The notes beneath the pieces were generated by a model. It had not been told where the DNA came from. It saw only the letters and a list, made by a program, of their open reading frames with translations, and searched no databases. Below, piece after piece: positions 25,460 through 33,872 of a DNA stretch of 64,000 nucleotides. How positions within the stretch are numbered: the first letter of the stretch is position 1; every line of letters begins with the position of its first letter. The DNA comes from Acidisphaera sp. L21 (GTDB lineage Bacteria > Pseudomonadota > Alphaproteobacteria > Acetobacterales > Acetobacteraceae). The stretch spans positions 76,223-140,222 of the forward strand of contig NZ_LMUY01000075.1 in the NCBI RefSeq assembly GCF_009765685.1, written 5' to 3'. The position numbers were made by a program, and so were the translations under genes.

Positions 25460-26081
25460 CCCATCGGACGCGGGTCCATATGGCGAGTTGTGGGATTGGC
25501 GCCGCCGGGTAGCTGCGCTCTACACCGCCATCCGCAACGACCCGAACCCGCCCCGCGCGTGGGATGCATGGTGCCACGAACGCAACGAGCTGTTCCGAAA
25601 CCACCCCCAATCCGCCCTCGACCCGCCGCAGCGGGCCGAATTCACCAGGCTTCGGTATTTCCCCTACGACTCGGCGTTGCGGTTCGCCGTAGATCTACGG
25701 CCCATCGAACGACCCGCCTTCACCGTGGATGTCGGCGGAGATGGCGCAATCCATCTTCAAGCCTTCGCGCAAACTATCGGCTTATCGCAAGCGCTCGGTC
25801 GCGAACTGACGCTGTATTGGGTCGGCGGCTATGGGGGAGGGGTGTTCCTGCCATTCACCGACGCGACCTGCGGGTCGGGCAGCTATGGCGGTGGACGGTA
25901 TCTGCTGGACACCATCAAGGGCGCCGATCTCGGCACCACGCCAGACGGGCGAACGATCCTCGACTTCAACTTCGCCTACAATCCATCCTGCAGCTACTCT
26001 CCCCGCTACGTTTGCCCGCTATCGCCGGCAGACAATCGCCTGCCGGCGGCGGTACGTGCGGGGGAGAAGCTAGCAGGCTAG
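25452..26081 (+). CDS. DUF1684-family protein
   Basis: This 209-residue protein matches DUF1684: WRRRVAALYTAIR, FFRNHP-like LFRNHPQSAL, then LYWVGGYGGGVFLPFTDATCG, GGGRYLLDTIKGADLG and LDFNFAYNPSCSYSPRYVCPL. The function of the family is unknown; there is no signal peptide. Its ATG overlaps the end of the peroxiredoxin-like gene by 8 nt, suggesting joint expression and perhaps a shared stress role. Confidence 0.85.
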   Translation: MPDPSDAGPYGELWDWRRRVAALYTAIRNDPNPPRAWDAWCHERNELFRNHPQSALDPPQRAEFTRLRYFPYDSALRFAVDLRPIERPAFTVDVGGDGAIHLQAFAQTIGLSQALGRELTLYWVGGYGGGVFLPFTDATCGSGSYGGGRYLLDTIKGADLGTTPDGRTILDFNFAYNPSCSYSPRYVCPLSPADNRLPAAVRAGEKLAG

Positions 26082-26090
26082 ACGTCGAGT

Positions 26091-26258
26091 TTAGCGGCGA
26101 ACCGACTCGGTCGGCGGCAGCGTCGTCGGCATGCCGCCGACATAGCTCTTGAAGCTGCTCACCCAGCCCTGGATGGTCGCGACGAGCGCGCGAGCGATCA
26201 GCAGCTTGCCTTCCTGAGCCATCAGCATGGCTTCGCCGGCTTGGTCGAATGCGTTCAT
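26091..26258 (-). CDS. 55-residue microprotein, unknown function
   Basis: A short gene starts at ATG 26258 with AAGGA 9 nt upstream and ends with TAA at 26091-26093. The product is largely helical in its first half (AMLMAQEGKLLIARALVATI), followed by WVSSFKSYVGG and a PTTLPPTESVRR tail. It has no signal peptide and no cysteine. The good ribosome site, codon use and the unusual upstream dyads support a real gene. I do not recognise a family. Confidence 0.65.
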   Translation of the reverse strand: MNAFDQAGEAMLMAQEGKLLIARALVATIQGWVSSFKSYVGGMPTTLPPTESVRR

Positions 26259-26320
26259 AATTATCAATCCTTCTGCTCGGGCGCTGAGGCCCAGGGTTAG
26301 CGGAAGGACGTTTCCGGCTT

Positions 26321-26366
26321 GTTGTGCAGTGCAACATAGCGCCGCTCATGCTGCGCTGCAACATGT
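26321..26366. promoter_or_regulatory. TGC/GCA dyads upstream of the microprotein gene
   Basis: Two imperfect dyads lie 63-107 nt upstream of the microprotein start: GTTGTGCAGTGCAAC (26321-26335, arms GTTG/CAAC) and ATGCTGCGCTGCAACAT (26348-26364). A further TTGCAAAATTGTTGC follows at 26400-26414. TGC-N-GCA-type repeats are bound by PhaR regulators in several Alphaproteobacteria, and a mini PhaR-domain gene lies at 33.6 kb. The link is inference. Confidence 0.35.
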
Positions 26367-26417
26367 ATCACGCGAACCGTTATGAACCCTGTGAACGTGT
26401 TGCAAAATTGTTGCGGT

Positions 26418-26900
26418 CTAGTCTTCGGAGTCGCCCGGCAGCGGCCGCAAATAATCCAGTGCCGCCTGCAAAATCACCGCGGCAGCCATGCGATCCACGG
26501 TGGCCGCCCGGCGCGCCCGGTTGGCACCCTGGCTGGACAGCGAGCGGTTCGCCTCCGCCGAGGACAGCCGCTCGTCCCACATGGCGGCCGGAAGCCCTGT
26601 CGCATCGGTCAGCGCGAAGGTCCAATCCCGCGCCGCCTGGGCCGACGGGCCAAGCGTTCCGTCCATGAGAAGCGGCAGCCCTACCACGAAACCACCCACA
26701 TCCTCCCGCCGGGCAATGGCCATGATCGCCTCGACCGACTCGGCCAGTTTGCCTCGCTTGATCGAGCCGTAGGGGCTGGCAAGCACCCGGCGAACATCGC
26801 TCAGCGCAATGCCGATTGTGCGGGTGCCGGGGTCGAGCCCGATCAGCCGTTGGTTGCGGGGAAGCTGGGCGTGAAGGTCTGTCAGGTTGAATAGCGGCAT
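26418..26900 (-). CDS. ruvX: RuvX/YqgF pre-16S rRNA nuclease
   Basis: This 160-residue protein has the YqgF fold: [16 protein letters not shown] (first acidic residue Asp23), [15 protein letters not shown], and [13 protein letters not shown], ending in [16 protein letters not shown] with the last acidic residues. In E. coli YqgF takes part in 16S rRNA 5'-end maturation; it was first named as a putative Holliday junction resolvase. It diverges from gatC with 68 nt between the start codons. Confidence 0.93.
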   Translation of the reverse strand: MPLFNLTDLHAQLPRNQRLIGLDPGTRTIGIALSDVRRVLASPYGSIKRGKLAESVEAIMAIARREDVGGFVVGLPLLMDGTLGPSAQAARDWTFALTDATGLPAAMWDERLSSAEANRSLSSQGANRARRAATVDRMAAAVILQAALDYLRPLPGDSED

Positions 26901-26968
26901 AGGGTGCCGTTATGGTCGTCCATTGCTACATCGCCAAGAACCTTCCCCTCTTTTGCCAAAGGAGCGCC

Positions 26969-27256
26969 ATGTCGCTCGATCCCGCGACCGTCAAACGCAT
27001 CGCCCAACTCGCCCGCATCCGGGTGACGGACGACCAGGTCGCCCCGCTTCAATCCCAGCTCAACGGCATCCTCGGCTGGATCGAGCAGTTGCAGGAGGTG
27101 AACGTCGATGGCGTGGCGCCGCTGACGGGCGCGGCCGATATGGCGCTGCGCATGCGGGAGGACCGGGTGACCGATGGCGGCATCGCCGAGAAGGTGCTGG
27201 CCAACGCGCCGGATCGCGCCGGCGAGTTCTTTGCCGTGCCGAAGGTGGTGGAATGA
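26969..27256 (+). CDS. gatC: Asp/Glu-tRNA amidotransferase subunit C
   Basis: This 95-residue subunit of GatCAB starts at ATG 26969, with AAAGGAG just upstream. It shows [29 protein letters not shown], the aspartate-rich [20 protein letters not shown] and the terminal [11 protein letters not shown]. GatC wraps around GatA and stabilises it in the enzyme that converts Glu-tRNA(Gln) and Asp-tRNA(Asn) to the amides. Its TGA overlaps the gatA start (ATGA). Confidence 0.95.
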   Translation: MSLDPATVKRIAQLARIRVTDDQVAPLQSQLNGILGWIEQLQEVNVDGVAPLTGAADMALRMREDRVTDGGIAEKVLANAPDRAGEFFAVPKVVE

Positions 27257-28734
27257 CCTCCAGCCTGACGGAACTGAGCATCGCCGCCGCGTCCGAAGCA
27301 CTGCGGGCGCGCAAATTCTCCGCCCGGGAACTGACGCAGGCGCATGTCGACGCCATCGCAGCGCTGGACAGCCAGTTGAACGCCTTCATCACCCAGACGC
27401 CCGAATTGGCCCTGGCCGGCGCGGACCAGGCGGACGCTGCCTTGTCACGCGGCGATGCCGGGAAGCTGGCTGGAATTCCTTTGGGAATCAAAGACCTATT
27501 CTGCACAACCGGCGTACGCACCACCGCCGCCAGCCGCATCCTCGGCCATTTTGTCCCCCCCTACGAGAGCACGGTCACCGCCAACCTGCTGCGCGACGGC
27601 GCAGTGTTCCTGGGCAAGACCAATCTGGACGAGTTCGCCATGGGCTCCTCCAACGAGAGCAGCGCCTTCGGTCCGGTGACCAACCCCTGGTCGCCGCCCG
27701 GCAAGGCGCTGGTGCCCGGCGGATCCTCCGGCGGGTCCGCCGCAGCGGTGTCGGCCGGATTGGCGATGGGCGCCACGGGAACCGATACCGGCGGCTCGAT
27801 TCGCCAGCCCGCCTCGTTGTGCGGCATCGCCGGCATGAAGCCGACCTATGGGCGGTGCAGCCGCTACGGCGTGGTGGCGTTCGCGTCCTCGCTGGACCAT
27901 CCTGGGCCATTCGGCCGTTCGGTGGCGGATTGCGCGACGTTGCTGGGTTCGATGGCCGGGTTCGACCCGAAGGACAGCACGTCCGCCGACCGCGCCGTGC
28001 CGGATTTCGCCGCGGCCTGCGCCCGTGGCGTGAAGGGCCTGCGCATCGGCGTGCCGCGCGAATACCGCCAGGACGGCATGGCGCAGGAGATCGACGCGCT
28101 GTGGGAGCAGGGGCTCGCCTGGCTGCGCGATGCCGGGGCAACCGTGGTCGACGTGTCGTTGCCGCACACCAAATACGGCCTTGCCGCCTACTATATCGTC
28201 GCCCCGGCCGAAGCATCGTCCAATCTGGCGCGCTATGATGGCGTCCGGTTCGGTCTGCGCGGCCAAACCAACGGCGATTTGGACGATTTATACGAGCTGA
28301 CCCGGGCCGAAGGCTTCGGCGAGGAAGTGCAGCGCCGAATCCTGATTGGCACCTATGTCTTGTCGGCCGGGTATTACGACGCCTACTACACTCGGGCGCA
28401 AAAAGTGCGCGCGCTGATTTTGCGCGACTTTACCGAGGCGTTCGGCCAAGTGGACGCATTGTTGACACCGACCACGCCAAACGCTGCGTTCGCGCAGGGG
28501 GAGAAGGTGGACGATCCGGTCACCATGTATCTGAACGACGTCTTCACCGTCCCGGCCGATCTGGCCGGTATCCCCGCTATGTCGGTCCCCGCCGGGTTGG
28601 ATGGCGCGGGGTTGCCATTGGGGCTGCAGGTGATGGGGCGGCCTTTCGACGAAGAGACGGTGTTCGCGGTAGGCGCCGCTATTGAAAAATCCGCCGGGTT
28701 TACCGCCCGGCCACGACTGAGGGCAGGTGTATAG
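27253..28734 (+). CDS. gatA: Asp/Glu-tRNA amidotransferase subunit A
   Basis: This 493-residue amidase-signature protein is the glutaminase subunit of GatCAB. The Ser-cisSer-Lys triad is visible as Lys80 (GIKDLF), Ser158 (GGSSGGSA) and Ser182 (DTGGSIRQP). It releases ammonia from glutamine and channels it to GatB. The block [21 protein letters not shown] is typical of GatA rather than other amidases. Its TAG overlaps the GTG start of the next gene by 1 nt. Confidence 0.96.
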   Translation: MTSSLTELSIAAASEALRARKFSARELTQAHVDAIAALDSQLNAFITQTPELALAGADQADAALSRGDAGKLAGIPLGIKDLFCTTGVRTTAASRILGHFVPPYESTVTANLLRDGAVFLGKTNLDEFAMGSSNESSAFGPVTNPWSPPGKALVPGGSSGGSAAAVSAGLAMGATGTDTGGSIRQPASLCGIAGMKPTYGRCSRYGVVAFASSLDHPGPFGRSVADCATLLGSMAGFDPKDSTSADRAVPDFAAACARGVKGLRIGVPREYRQDGMAQEIDALWEQGLAWLRDAGATVVDVSLPHTKYGLAAYYIVAPAEASSNLARYDGVRFGLRGQTNGDLDDLYELTRAEGFGEEVQRRILIGTYVLSAGYYDAYYTRAQKVRALILRDFTEAFGQVDALLTPTTPNAAFAQGEKVDDPVTMYLNDVFTVPADLAGIPAMSVPAGLDGAGLPLGLQVMGRPFDEETVFAVGAAIEKSAGFTARPRLRAGV

Positions 28735-29228
28735 TGGCTGTGATGATCAACATGGCGTCCAAGAAGCCGGACGAACTGAAGACGCTGATTGCGAACCACG
28801 AGCGGGTCGGTAAGACCGACTCCGACCGGTATCGCGCCGCCGTGGCCGAGCTGGCCAGCCGCAATAGCGGGGAGCTGACGCTGGAAAAGACCGTCGCGGT
28901 GATTACCGCCGCGGCCAAGCGCGGCATTTTCATCAGCTACAAGGACGTCGCCGACGGCAACGGCGCCGCCGCCAACCGGGTGCAGTTCCGCATCGCCAAG
29001 CACCTGCTGGAGGTCAGCCGCCACGCGCACAAGCTAGGCTGGCCGATGATCTCCGCCATCGTGGTGAACAAGCTGCACGTCGTGGACGGCAAGATGGAGC
29101 CGAAGACGCTGGCCGGCTTCTGCGAATGCGCCCGGTCCATGGATCTGGAGGTGGGGGACGAAGCGACCTTCCTGCATGCCCAGCAGCGCGCGGTGTTCCA
29201 GGCAGCGAAGGAAGGACGCCTGTCGTGA
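28734..29228 (+). CDS. Unknown protein encoded between gatA and gatB
   Basis: This 164-residue protein is coupled on both sides: its GTG start overlaps the gatA stop and its TGA overlaps the gatB GTG start. The N-terminal part is helical and charged ([19 protein letters not shown]); the core has [16 protein letters not shown] and [19 protein letters not shown]. The latter layout recalls the small winged domain found in front of some HNH or restriction-type proteins, but the match is weak and no catalytic motif is seen. There is no signal peptide. Placement suggests a link to tRNA amidation or simply co-expression. Confidence 0.75.
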   Translation: MAVMINMASKKPDELKTLIANHERVGKTDSDRYRAAVAELASRNSGELTLEKTVAVITAAAKRGIFISYKDVADGNGAAANRVQFRIAKHLLEVSRHAHKLGWPMISAIVVNKLHVVDGKMEPKTLAGFCECARSMDLEVGDEATFLHAQQRAVFQAAKEGRLS

Positions 29229-30676
29229 GCTACACGGTCGCTGGCGCCGAAGGGGAATGGGAGATCGTCTGCGGCCTGGAAGTCCACGCCCAGGTGACCA
29301 GCCAGGCCAAGCTGTTCTCCGGCGCCTCGACCGAGTTCGGCGCCGAGCCGAACAGCCAGGTCAGCTTCGTCGACGCCGGCTTCCCCGGCATGTTGCCGGT
29401 CATCAACGCGGAATGCGTCGCCCAGGCGGTGCGCACCGGGTTGGGGTTGGACGCGCAGATCAACCTGGTCAGCAAGTTCGACCGCAAGAACTATTTCTAC
29501 GCCGACCTGCCGCAGGGCTACCAGATCAGCCAGCTGTATCACCCGATCGTGGGCGCCGGTCATGTGGAGATCGAGGTCGAGGGTGAGACCCGGCGCATCG
29601 GCGTGACCCGGCTGCATCTGGAACAGGATGCCGGCAAGTCCCTGCACGACCAGGACCCGTCGCGCTCCTTCATCGACCTCAACCGCTCCGGCGTGGCGCT
29701 GATGGAGATCGTCTCCGAACCGGACATCCGCTCCCCGGAGGAGGCCGGCGCCTATCTGCGCAAGCTGCGCTCGATCCTGCGCTATCTCGGCACCTGCGAC
29801 GGCAACATGGAAGAGGGCTCCATGCGCGCCGACGTGAACGTCTCCGTCCGCAAGCATGGCGAGCCGTTCCGTACCCGGTGCGAGGTGAAGAACGTCAACT
29901 CCATCCGCTACGTAATGCACGCGGTCGAGGTCGAGGCCCGGCGTCAGGTCGATGTGTGGGAAAGCGGCGGCGAGGTCCGGCAGGAAACCCGGCTCTACGA
30001 TAACGTTCGCGGCGAAACCCGCTCCATGCGGTCGAAAGAGAACGCCCACGATTACCGCTATTTCCCCGACCCCGACCTGCTCCCGCTGGTGCTGGAGGAG
30101 GCATGGGTTGCCGAATTGAAGACCCATCTGCCCGAATTGCCGGACGCCAAGCGCGCCCGCTTCGTCTCCCAATACGGCCTGTCCCCCTACGACGCCGCCG
30201 TGCTGGTGGCGGAGCAGGCGACCGCGGTGTTCTTCGAATCCGTCGCCCACGGCCGCGATGCCAAAGCGGCCGCGAACTGGGTCATGGGGGATCTGTTTGG
30301 CGCGCTGAACCGCACCGGCCGCACGATCGAGGACTCGCCGGTATCGGCTGCGGCGCTGGGCGAAATGCTGGATCTGATGGCCGACAACACCATCAACGGC
30401 CGAATTGCCAAGGACGTGTTCGAGGCCATGGTCGAAACCGGCGATATGCCCGGCGCCATCGTCGAAGCCCGCGGCTTGCGCCAAGTCACCGATACCGGGG
30501 CGATCGACGCCGCCATCGAGGCCGTCATCGCCGCCAACGGCGACAAGGTCGAGCAGTATCGCGGCGGAAAGGAAAAGCTGTTCGGCTTTTTCGTCGGCCA
30601 GGTGATGAAGGCCATGGCCGGCAAGGGCAACCCGGCCCTGGTGAATGAAGCGCTGAAGACCCGGCTCGCGGCCTAG
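29225..30676 (+). CDS. gatB: Asp/Glu-tRNA amidotransferase subunit B
   Basis: This 483-residue subunit binds tRNA and carries the kinase/amidase site of GatCAB. Seen are [13 protein letters not shown], the metal/ATP region [60 protein letters not shown], and the C-terminal YqeY-like tail ending [14 protein letters not shown]. The GTG start at 29225 lies after AAGGAAGGA. The gatC-gatA-X-gatB order with overlapping codons points to one transcript. Confidence 0.96.
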   Translation: MSYTVAGAEGEWEIVCGLEVHAQVTSQAKLFSGASTEFGAEPNSQVSFVDAGFPGMLPVINAECVAQAVRTGLGLDAQINLVSKFDRKNYFYADLPQGYQISQLYHPIVGAGHVEIEVEGETRRIGVTRLHLEQDAGKSLHDQDPSRSFIDLNRSGVALMEIVSEPDIRSPEEAGAYLRKLRSILRYLGTCDGNMEEGSMRADVNVSVRKHGEPFRTRCEVKNVNSIRYVMHAVEVEARRQVDVWESGGEVRQETRLYDNVRGETRSMRSKENAHDYRYFPDPDLLPLVLEEAWVAELKTHLPELPDAKRARFVSQYGLSPYDAAVLVAEQATAVFFESVAHGRDAKAAANWVMGDLFGALNRTGRTIEDSPVSAAALGEMLDLMADNTINGRIAKDVFEAMVETGDMPGAIVEARGLRQVTDTGAIDAAIEAVIAANGDKVEQYRGGKEKLFGFFVGQVMKAMAGKGNPALVNEALKTRLAA

Positions 30677-30900
30677 AACGGCGTGTGGATCGTCAAACTG
30701 GCATAGTTGGGCGCAGTAGCGTTCGGGCCAGACCCGATCCCACTGAACCCCGGCGGCAGACTGTTCACGGGCTGCGGCTCGCTTGCGGAGGATTGCGCCG
30801 ACTGAGGCGACTGGCCAGACACCAACGGCGGACCGCCGACCTGGGCGTTGCAGCCGCATAGGCTCAGCGCAATTGAACAGGCGAGGGCGGCGCGGAACAC
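30673..30900 (-). CDS. Small lipoprotein, unknown function
   Basis: This protein of 75 residues has a lipoprotein signal with a LSLCGC lipobox, followed by a Ser/Gln/Pro-rich stretch and [11 protein letters not shown] at the end. I choose GTG 30900 as start because AGGAG lies 7 nt upstream; a frame open to 30933 would need an unlikely start inside a hairpin. It overlaps the gatB stop by 4 nt on the opposite strand. No family is recognised. Confidence 0.55.
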   Translation of the reverse strand: MFRAALACSIALSLCGCNAQVGGPPLVSGQSPQSAQSSASEPQPVNSLPPGFSGIGSGPNATAPNYASLTIHTPF

Positions 30901-30920
30901 GGCTTTTCTCCTGGAAACGC

Positions 30921-30959
30921 GAACGGCCCCCACTCAACGCCTTGGAGTGGGAGCCGTTC
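30921..30959 (-). terminator. Long hairpin downstream of sodB
   Basis: Arms 30921-30935 and 30945-30959 pair over 15 bp with one mismatch around a 9-nt loop. The element lies between sodB and the small lipoprotein gene, both on the minus strand. No U tract follows, so it may act as an attenuating or stabilising structure as well as a terminator. Confidence 0.6.
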
Positions 30960-31011
30960 CGTCTGTAGCCCCTAGCAGGGCGCCCGAACTGGGCGTCCTA
31001 CGTCGTGCGCC

Positions 31012-31608
31012 CTAGATCTGGCTGGCGGCAAACTCGTAGTTTGCTAGCTTGTCCAGCCAGTTGGTCACGTAGTCCGGGCGGCGGTTGCGGAAGTCCAGGT
31101 AGTAGCTGTGCTCCCACACGTCGATGCCCAGCAGGGCCTTGCCCTCGCCTGCTGCCAGCGGGTTGGACCCGTTCGGCGTCTTCGTCACCTTCAGCTTGCC
31201 GTCCGTGCCCAGCACCAGCCACGCCCAGCCGGAACCGAACTGCGTGGTGGCCGCGGTCTTGAACGACTCCTTGAACTTATCCACGCCACCGAAATCGGCG
31301 TTCATCTTCGCTTCGAGCGACGTCGGCATATTGCCGCCTTCGGTCGGGCTCATCGCCTGCCAGAACAGGATGTGGTTCCAATGCTGGCCGGCATTGTTGA
31401 ACACCGGGCCGCCTTCGGCCGCGGTCATGGTGACGATCTCTTCCAGGGACTTGCCCTGCAGCTTGGCGTCTTTCTCAACGAACCCATTCAGGGCAGTGAC
31501 ATAGGCCTGATGGTGCTTGTCGTGATGCAGCTCCATCGTCTCCTGGCACATGCCCTTCTCGGCCAGGGCCGAATGGGAATACGGGAGGGGCGGAAGTTCG
31601 AAGGCCAT
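31012..31608 (-). CDS. sodB: Superoxide dismutase, Fe type
   Basis: This 198-residue enzyme has all metal ligands: His28 (ELHHDKHH), His79 (QHWNHILFW), Asp163 and His167 (GIDVWEHSYYLDF). Gln75 in NNAGQHWNH and the GGDFG-free layout favour the iron form, although cambialism cannot be excluded. It removes superoxide in the cytoplasm; no signal peptide is present. ATG 31608 follows GAGGAGAAAG. A long hairpin lies downstream. Confidence 0.95.
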   Translation of the reverse strand: MAFELPPLPYSHSALAEKGMCQETMELHHDKHHQAYVTALNGFVEKDAKLQGKSLEEIVTMTAAEGGPVFNNAGQHWNHILFWQAMSPTEGGNMPTSLEAKMNADFGGVDKFKESFKTAATTQFGSGWAWLVLGTDGKLKVTKTPNGSNPLAAGEGKALLGIDVWEHSYYLDFRNRRPDYVTNWLDKLANYEFAASQI

Positions 31609-31738
31609 GGGCTTTCTCCTCGTGATGTAGCGAAGCGACCCCGTTGCTGGCATGAGCAGCCAGCGCGATCACCGGGACGGGCGGACCTTCCTGCCCGCCG
31701 TATCTCCCGTCAAGCGCACCAGCCTTATGGATGTTCCC

Positions 31739-32521
31739 ATGTCGCCTCCCTCTTTCTTATCTGCCGTGGGTGAGATCGTCCGCCGCGCGGACCCCGACCG
31801 CTTCCTCACCGCCCTGTTCGCCCCGCCAGCCCGGCGGGACCGGCTGTTCACCCTGTACGCCTTCAACCACGAGACCGCCCGCGCCCGGGAAGCTACCACC
31901 GAGCCCGTGATGGCGATGATCCGCCTGCAATGGTGGCGCGAGGTCGTGGAGGGCACCGTCAAACATCACGAAGTCGCCACCCCGCTCACCGAACTGCTCG
32001 GCGACGGCGCAGTCGACCCGGCGGACCTGCTCTCGGTGCTGGACGCGCGCGAGGTGACGGAAATCGCCACCGTGTCGGAATGGCGATCCTGGCTGCTGTC
32101 CGGCCCGGGCGCGCTGGCCCATGCCGCCGGGCAAGCGCTGGGTGCCGAGGACGAGCGGCTACGAACCCTGGGTGCGGCCTACGGCGCCGCCGGAATGCTC
32201 CGCAGCATCGTGCCCCATGCCAAGGCCGGGTTTTGCCTGCTGCCGACCGAATTGCTGGCAGGGCACGGGCTATCCACCGACGCCGTCCTTGCCGACCCGT
32301 TCGCCCCGGCGCTGCACCCCGTCATCCAGCGCTTGCTGCAGGAGGGGCGGGATCTGCTCGGCCCCCGGCACCGTCCCGGCCCGGGCCTGGCCGCCGCATT
32401 GCCTGCGGTGTTGGCCCGGCGCGACCTGCGCCACGCACCGGACCGCATCATCCAGCCGATGCCCCGTGGCTTGGGCGACCGGCTTGCCGTCACGGCTGCT
32501 GCCCTGATGGGCCGCGCCTAG
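31739..32521 (+). CDS. Squalene/phytoene-synthase-like protein, NDUFAF6 type
   Basis: This protein of about 260 residues has the helical prenyl-synthase fold, but both aspartate-rich motifs are lost. The place of DDIVD reads as ETARAR in LYAFNHETARAREATTEP, and the second motif reads MLRSIVPHAKAG. The block IRLQWWREVVEG is characteristic of the NDUFAF6/Sicily group, which helps assemble respiratory complex I in mitochondria. A chaperone-like or lipid-binding role is thus more likely than catalysis. ATG 31739 or 31727 are both possible starts. Confidence 0.75.
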   Translation: MSPPSFLSAVGEIVRRADPDRFLTALFAPPARRDRLFTLYAFNHETARAREATTEPVMAMIRLQWWREVVEGTVKHHEVATPLTELLGDGAVDPADLLSVLDAREVTEIATVSEWRSWLLSGPGALAHAAGQALGAEDERLRTLGAAYGAAGMLRSIVPHAKAGFCLLPTELLAGHGLSTDAVLADPFAPALHPVIQRLLQEGRDLLGPRHRPGPGLAAALPAVLARRDLRHAPDRIIQPMPRGLGDRLAVTAAALMGRA

Positions 32522-32523
32522 CC

Positions 32524-32811
32524 CTAGCGGTATGCCTGCGGCGTCACTCTGCGAAACTGGCGCTGGAAGGCGCGGCGCCGAACCACCGGATAGTGATCGA
32601 CCGCCATCAGCCCCAACTTGATCGCCAGCAGCAGGCAGGCGGCAACGGCCAGCCCGATGCTCATCGCACGCCGCCAGCGGGCAGTTGCCGCTCCATACAG
32701 TGATGCCGGGTCATTGCCGATCTCCCCTCCGAACCCGAAGGCTAGGCAGCCCGCCAGCCGAGGGTCAACGAAGCGCCACGAGATAAGCAGGTACTCCCCG
32801 AGACGCGGCAT
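32524..32811 (-). CDS. Small membrane protein, unknown
   Basis: This frame of 95 residues has one clear membrane segment (MSIGLAVAACLLLAIKLGLM) and a basic C-terminal tail (VVRRRAFQRQFRRVTPQ). The N-terminal half is less protein-like; a start at ATG 32664 giving 46 residues is possible. Neither start has a clear ribosome site. Its stop is 2 nt from the convergent gene. I do not recognise a family. Confidence 0.4.
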   Translation of the reverse strand: MPRLGEYLLISWRFVDPRLAGCLAFGFGGEIGNDPASLYGAATARWRRAMSIGLAVAACLLLAIKLGLMAVDHYPVVRRRAFQRQFRRVTPQAYR

Positions 32812-32857
32812 CAGACAGGAAAGATGCTACTGTCACCACCACGTTCAGGAGCAAACC

Positions 32858-33616
32858 ATGCCCTACTACTTCATCGCTCCCGCGATCGTTGTCATCCTGT
32901 TGCTAATCCGCTCGATCCGTATGGTCCGGGAGTGGGATCGTGCCGTCGTGCTCCGCCTCGGTCGGTTCCACGCCATCAAGGGGCCGGGGCTGGTCCTGGT
33001 GATCCCGCTATTGGACCAGGTCGCCGTCACCGTGGACATGCGGGTCGAAACCACCACCATCACCGCCGAGCAGGCGCTGACGCGGGATACGGTGGCGGTT
33101 GGCGTCGACGCCATCGTGTTCTGGCAGGTCAGCGACGCCCGGGCCGCTGCCATCAACATCGCCAATTACCGCCAGGCGATCGAACGCGTCTCCCAGACCA
33201 GCCTGCGCGAGATGATCGGCTCCACCGACCTGGCCCAACTGCTCAGCGACCGCAAAGCCGCCGACGAGAAGCTGCGCGTCACCATCGGCGACAAAACCGG
33301 CAGCTGGGGCGTCGCCATCCGCTCGGTCGAGATCAAGGACGTCGCCATCCCACCCGGCCTGCAGAACGCGATGAGCATGCAGGCCCAGGCGGAGCGGGAG
33401 CGGCAGGCGAGGGTGACCCTGGCCTCCGCGGAGGAGGCGATCGCCGAGCAGGTGATGCGCGCCGCCTCGATCTACGCGCAGAACCCGGTGGCGCTGCAAC
33501 TGCGCCAGATGAACCTGCTGTATGAGATGAACAAGGACCGCGGCAGCACCGTGCTCATCCCGACCGACATGGCCAGCGCTCTGGGTGCCGCGTTCAAGCC
33601 CCCGCCGGCAGCGTGA
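32858..33616 (+). CDS. Slipin/SPFH (stomatin-like) membrane protein
   Basis: This 252-residue protein has one N-terminal membrane helix (YYFIAPAIVVILLLI) and an SPFH/band-7 domain: VREWDRAVVLRLGRFHAIKGPGL split across 27-52, DMRVETTTITAEQALTRD, and VEIKDVAIPPGLQNAMSMQAQAERER leading into a coiled coil. Slipins scaffold membrane domains and often pair with NfeD proteases; no NfeD gene is visible here. ATG 32858 follows AGGAG by 7 nt. Its end overlaps a minus-strand gene by 23 nt. Confidence 0.9.
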   Translation: MPYYFIAPAIVVILLLIRSIRMVREWDRAVVLRLGRFHAIKGPGLVLVIPLLDQVAVTVDMRVETTTITAEQALTRDTVAVGVDAIVFWQVSDARAAAINIANYRQAIERVSQTSLREMIGSTDLAQLLSDRKAADEKLRVTIGDKTGSWGVAIRSVEIKDVAIPPGLQNAMSMQAQAERERQARVTLASAEEAIAEQVMRAASIYAQNPVALQLRQMNLLYEMNKDRGSTVLIPTDMASALGAAFKPPPAA

Positions 33617-33779
33617 CCTCCTGCCCGGTCTCGCTGTCGATCACGGTGTACCGGATGCCGCTCACCCGCCAGCTCCGCAACGTCTCGGCGCTGACGTAGC
33701 GACCAGCCGCCGGGTGATACAATCGTGCGCCGCCGTAGCGCTTGATGAGGATGGGCGAAATGTCGATTGCGGCCGGCAT
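33594..33779 (-). CDS. Mini PhaR: isolated PHB-accumulation-regulator DNA-binding domain
   Basis: This 61-residue protein consists almost only of a domain like the N-terminus of PhaR (PHB_acc_N): ILIKRYGGARLYHPAAGRYVS, then ETLRSW and YTVIDSETGQEVT, matching the K-x-Y-x3-R-L-Y and D-x-x-T-G-x-x-x-T pattern. Full-length PhaR is about 150-200 residues and binds DNA and polyhydroxybutyrate. ATG 33779 has GAAGGA 9 nt upstream. A perfect TTGCA-N4-TGCAA palindrome lies 27 nt upstream, fitting autoregulation. Its 3' end overlaps the slipin gene on the other strand. Confidence 0.7.
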   Translation of the reverse strand: MPAAIDISPILIKRYGGARLYHPAAGRYVSAETLRSWRVSGIRYTVIDSETGQEVTLPAGA

Positions 33780-33805
33780 AACGAACGGTCCTTCTCCCCC
33801 TTTTA

Positions 33806-33819
33806 TTGCATCACTGCAA
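33806..33819. promoter_or_regulatory. TTGCA-N4-TGCAA palindrome upstream of mini PhaR
   Basis: TTGCATCACTGCAA is a perfect dyad with 5-nt arms, 27 nt before the start codon of the PhaR-domain gene. Known PhaR proteins bind TGC-N-GCA type sites and repress their own genes; that this dyad is such a site is inference. Confidence 0.4.
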
Positions 33820-33872
33820 CGCGTTTGCGTCAAATGCTAGCGCCGCGCGGCCGCTTGCCCTAAGTCCCGCCA

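Noticed and set aside
28937-30937. Minus-strand frame of about 666 codons opposite gatB
   Set aside because: gatB is certain on the plus strand; the antisense translation has no recognisable domain.
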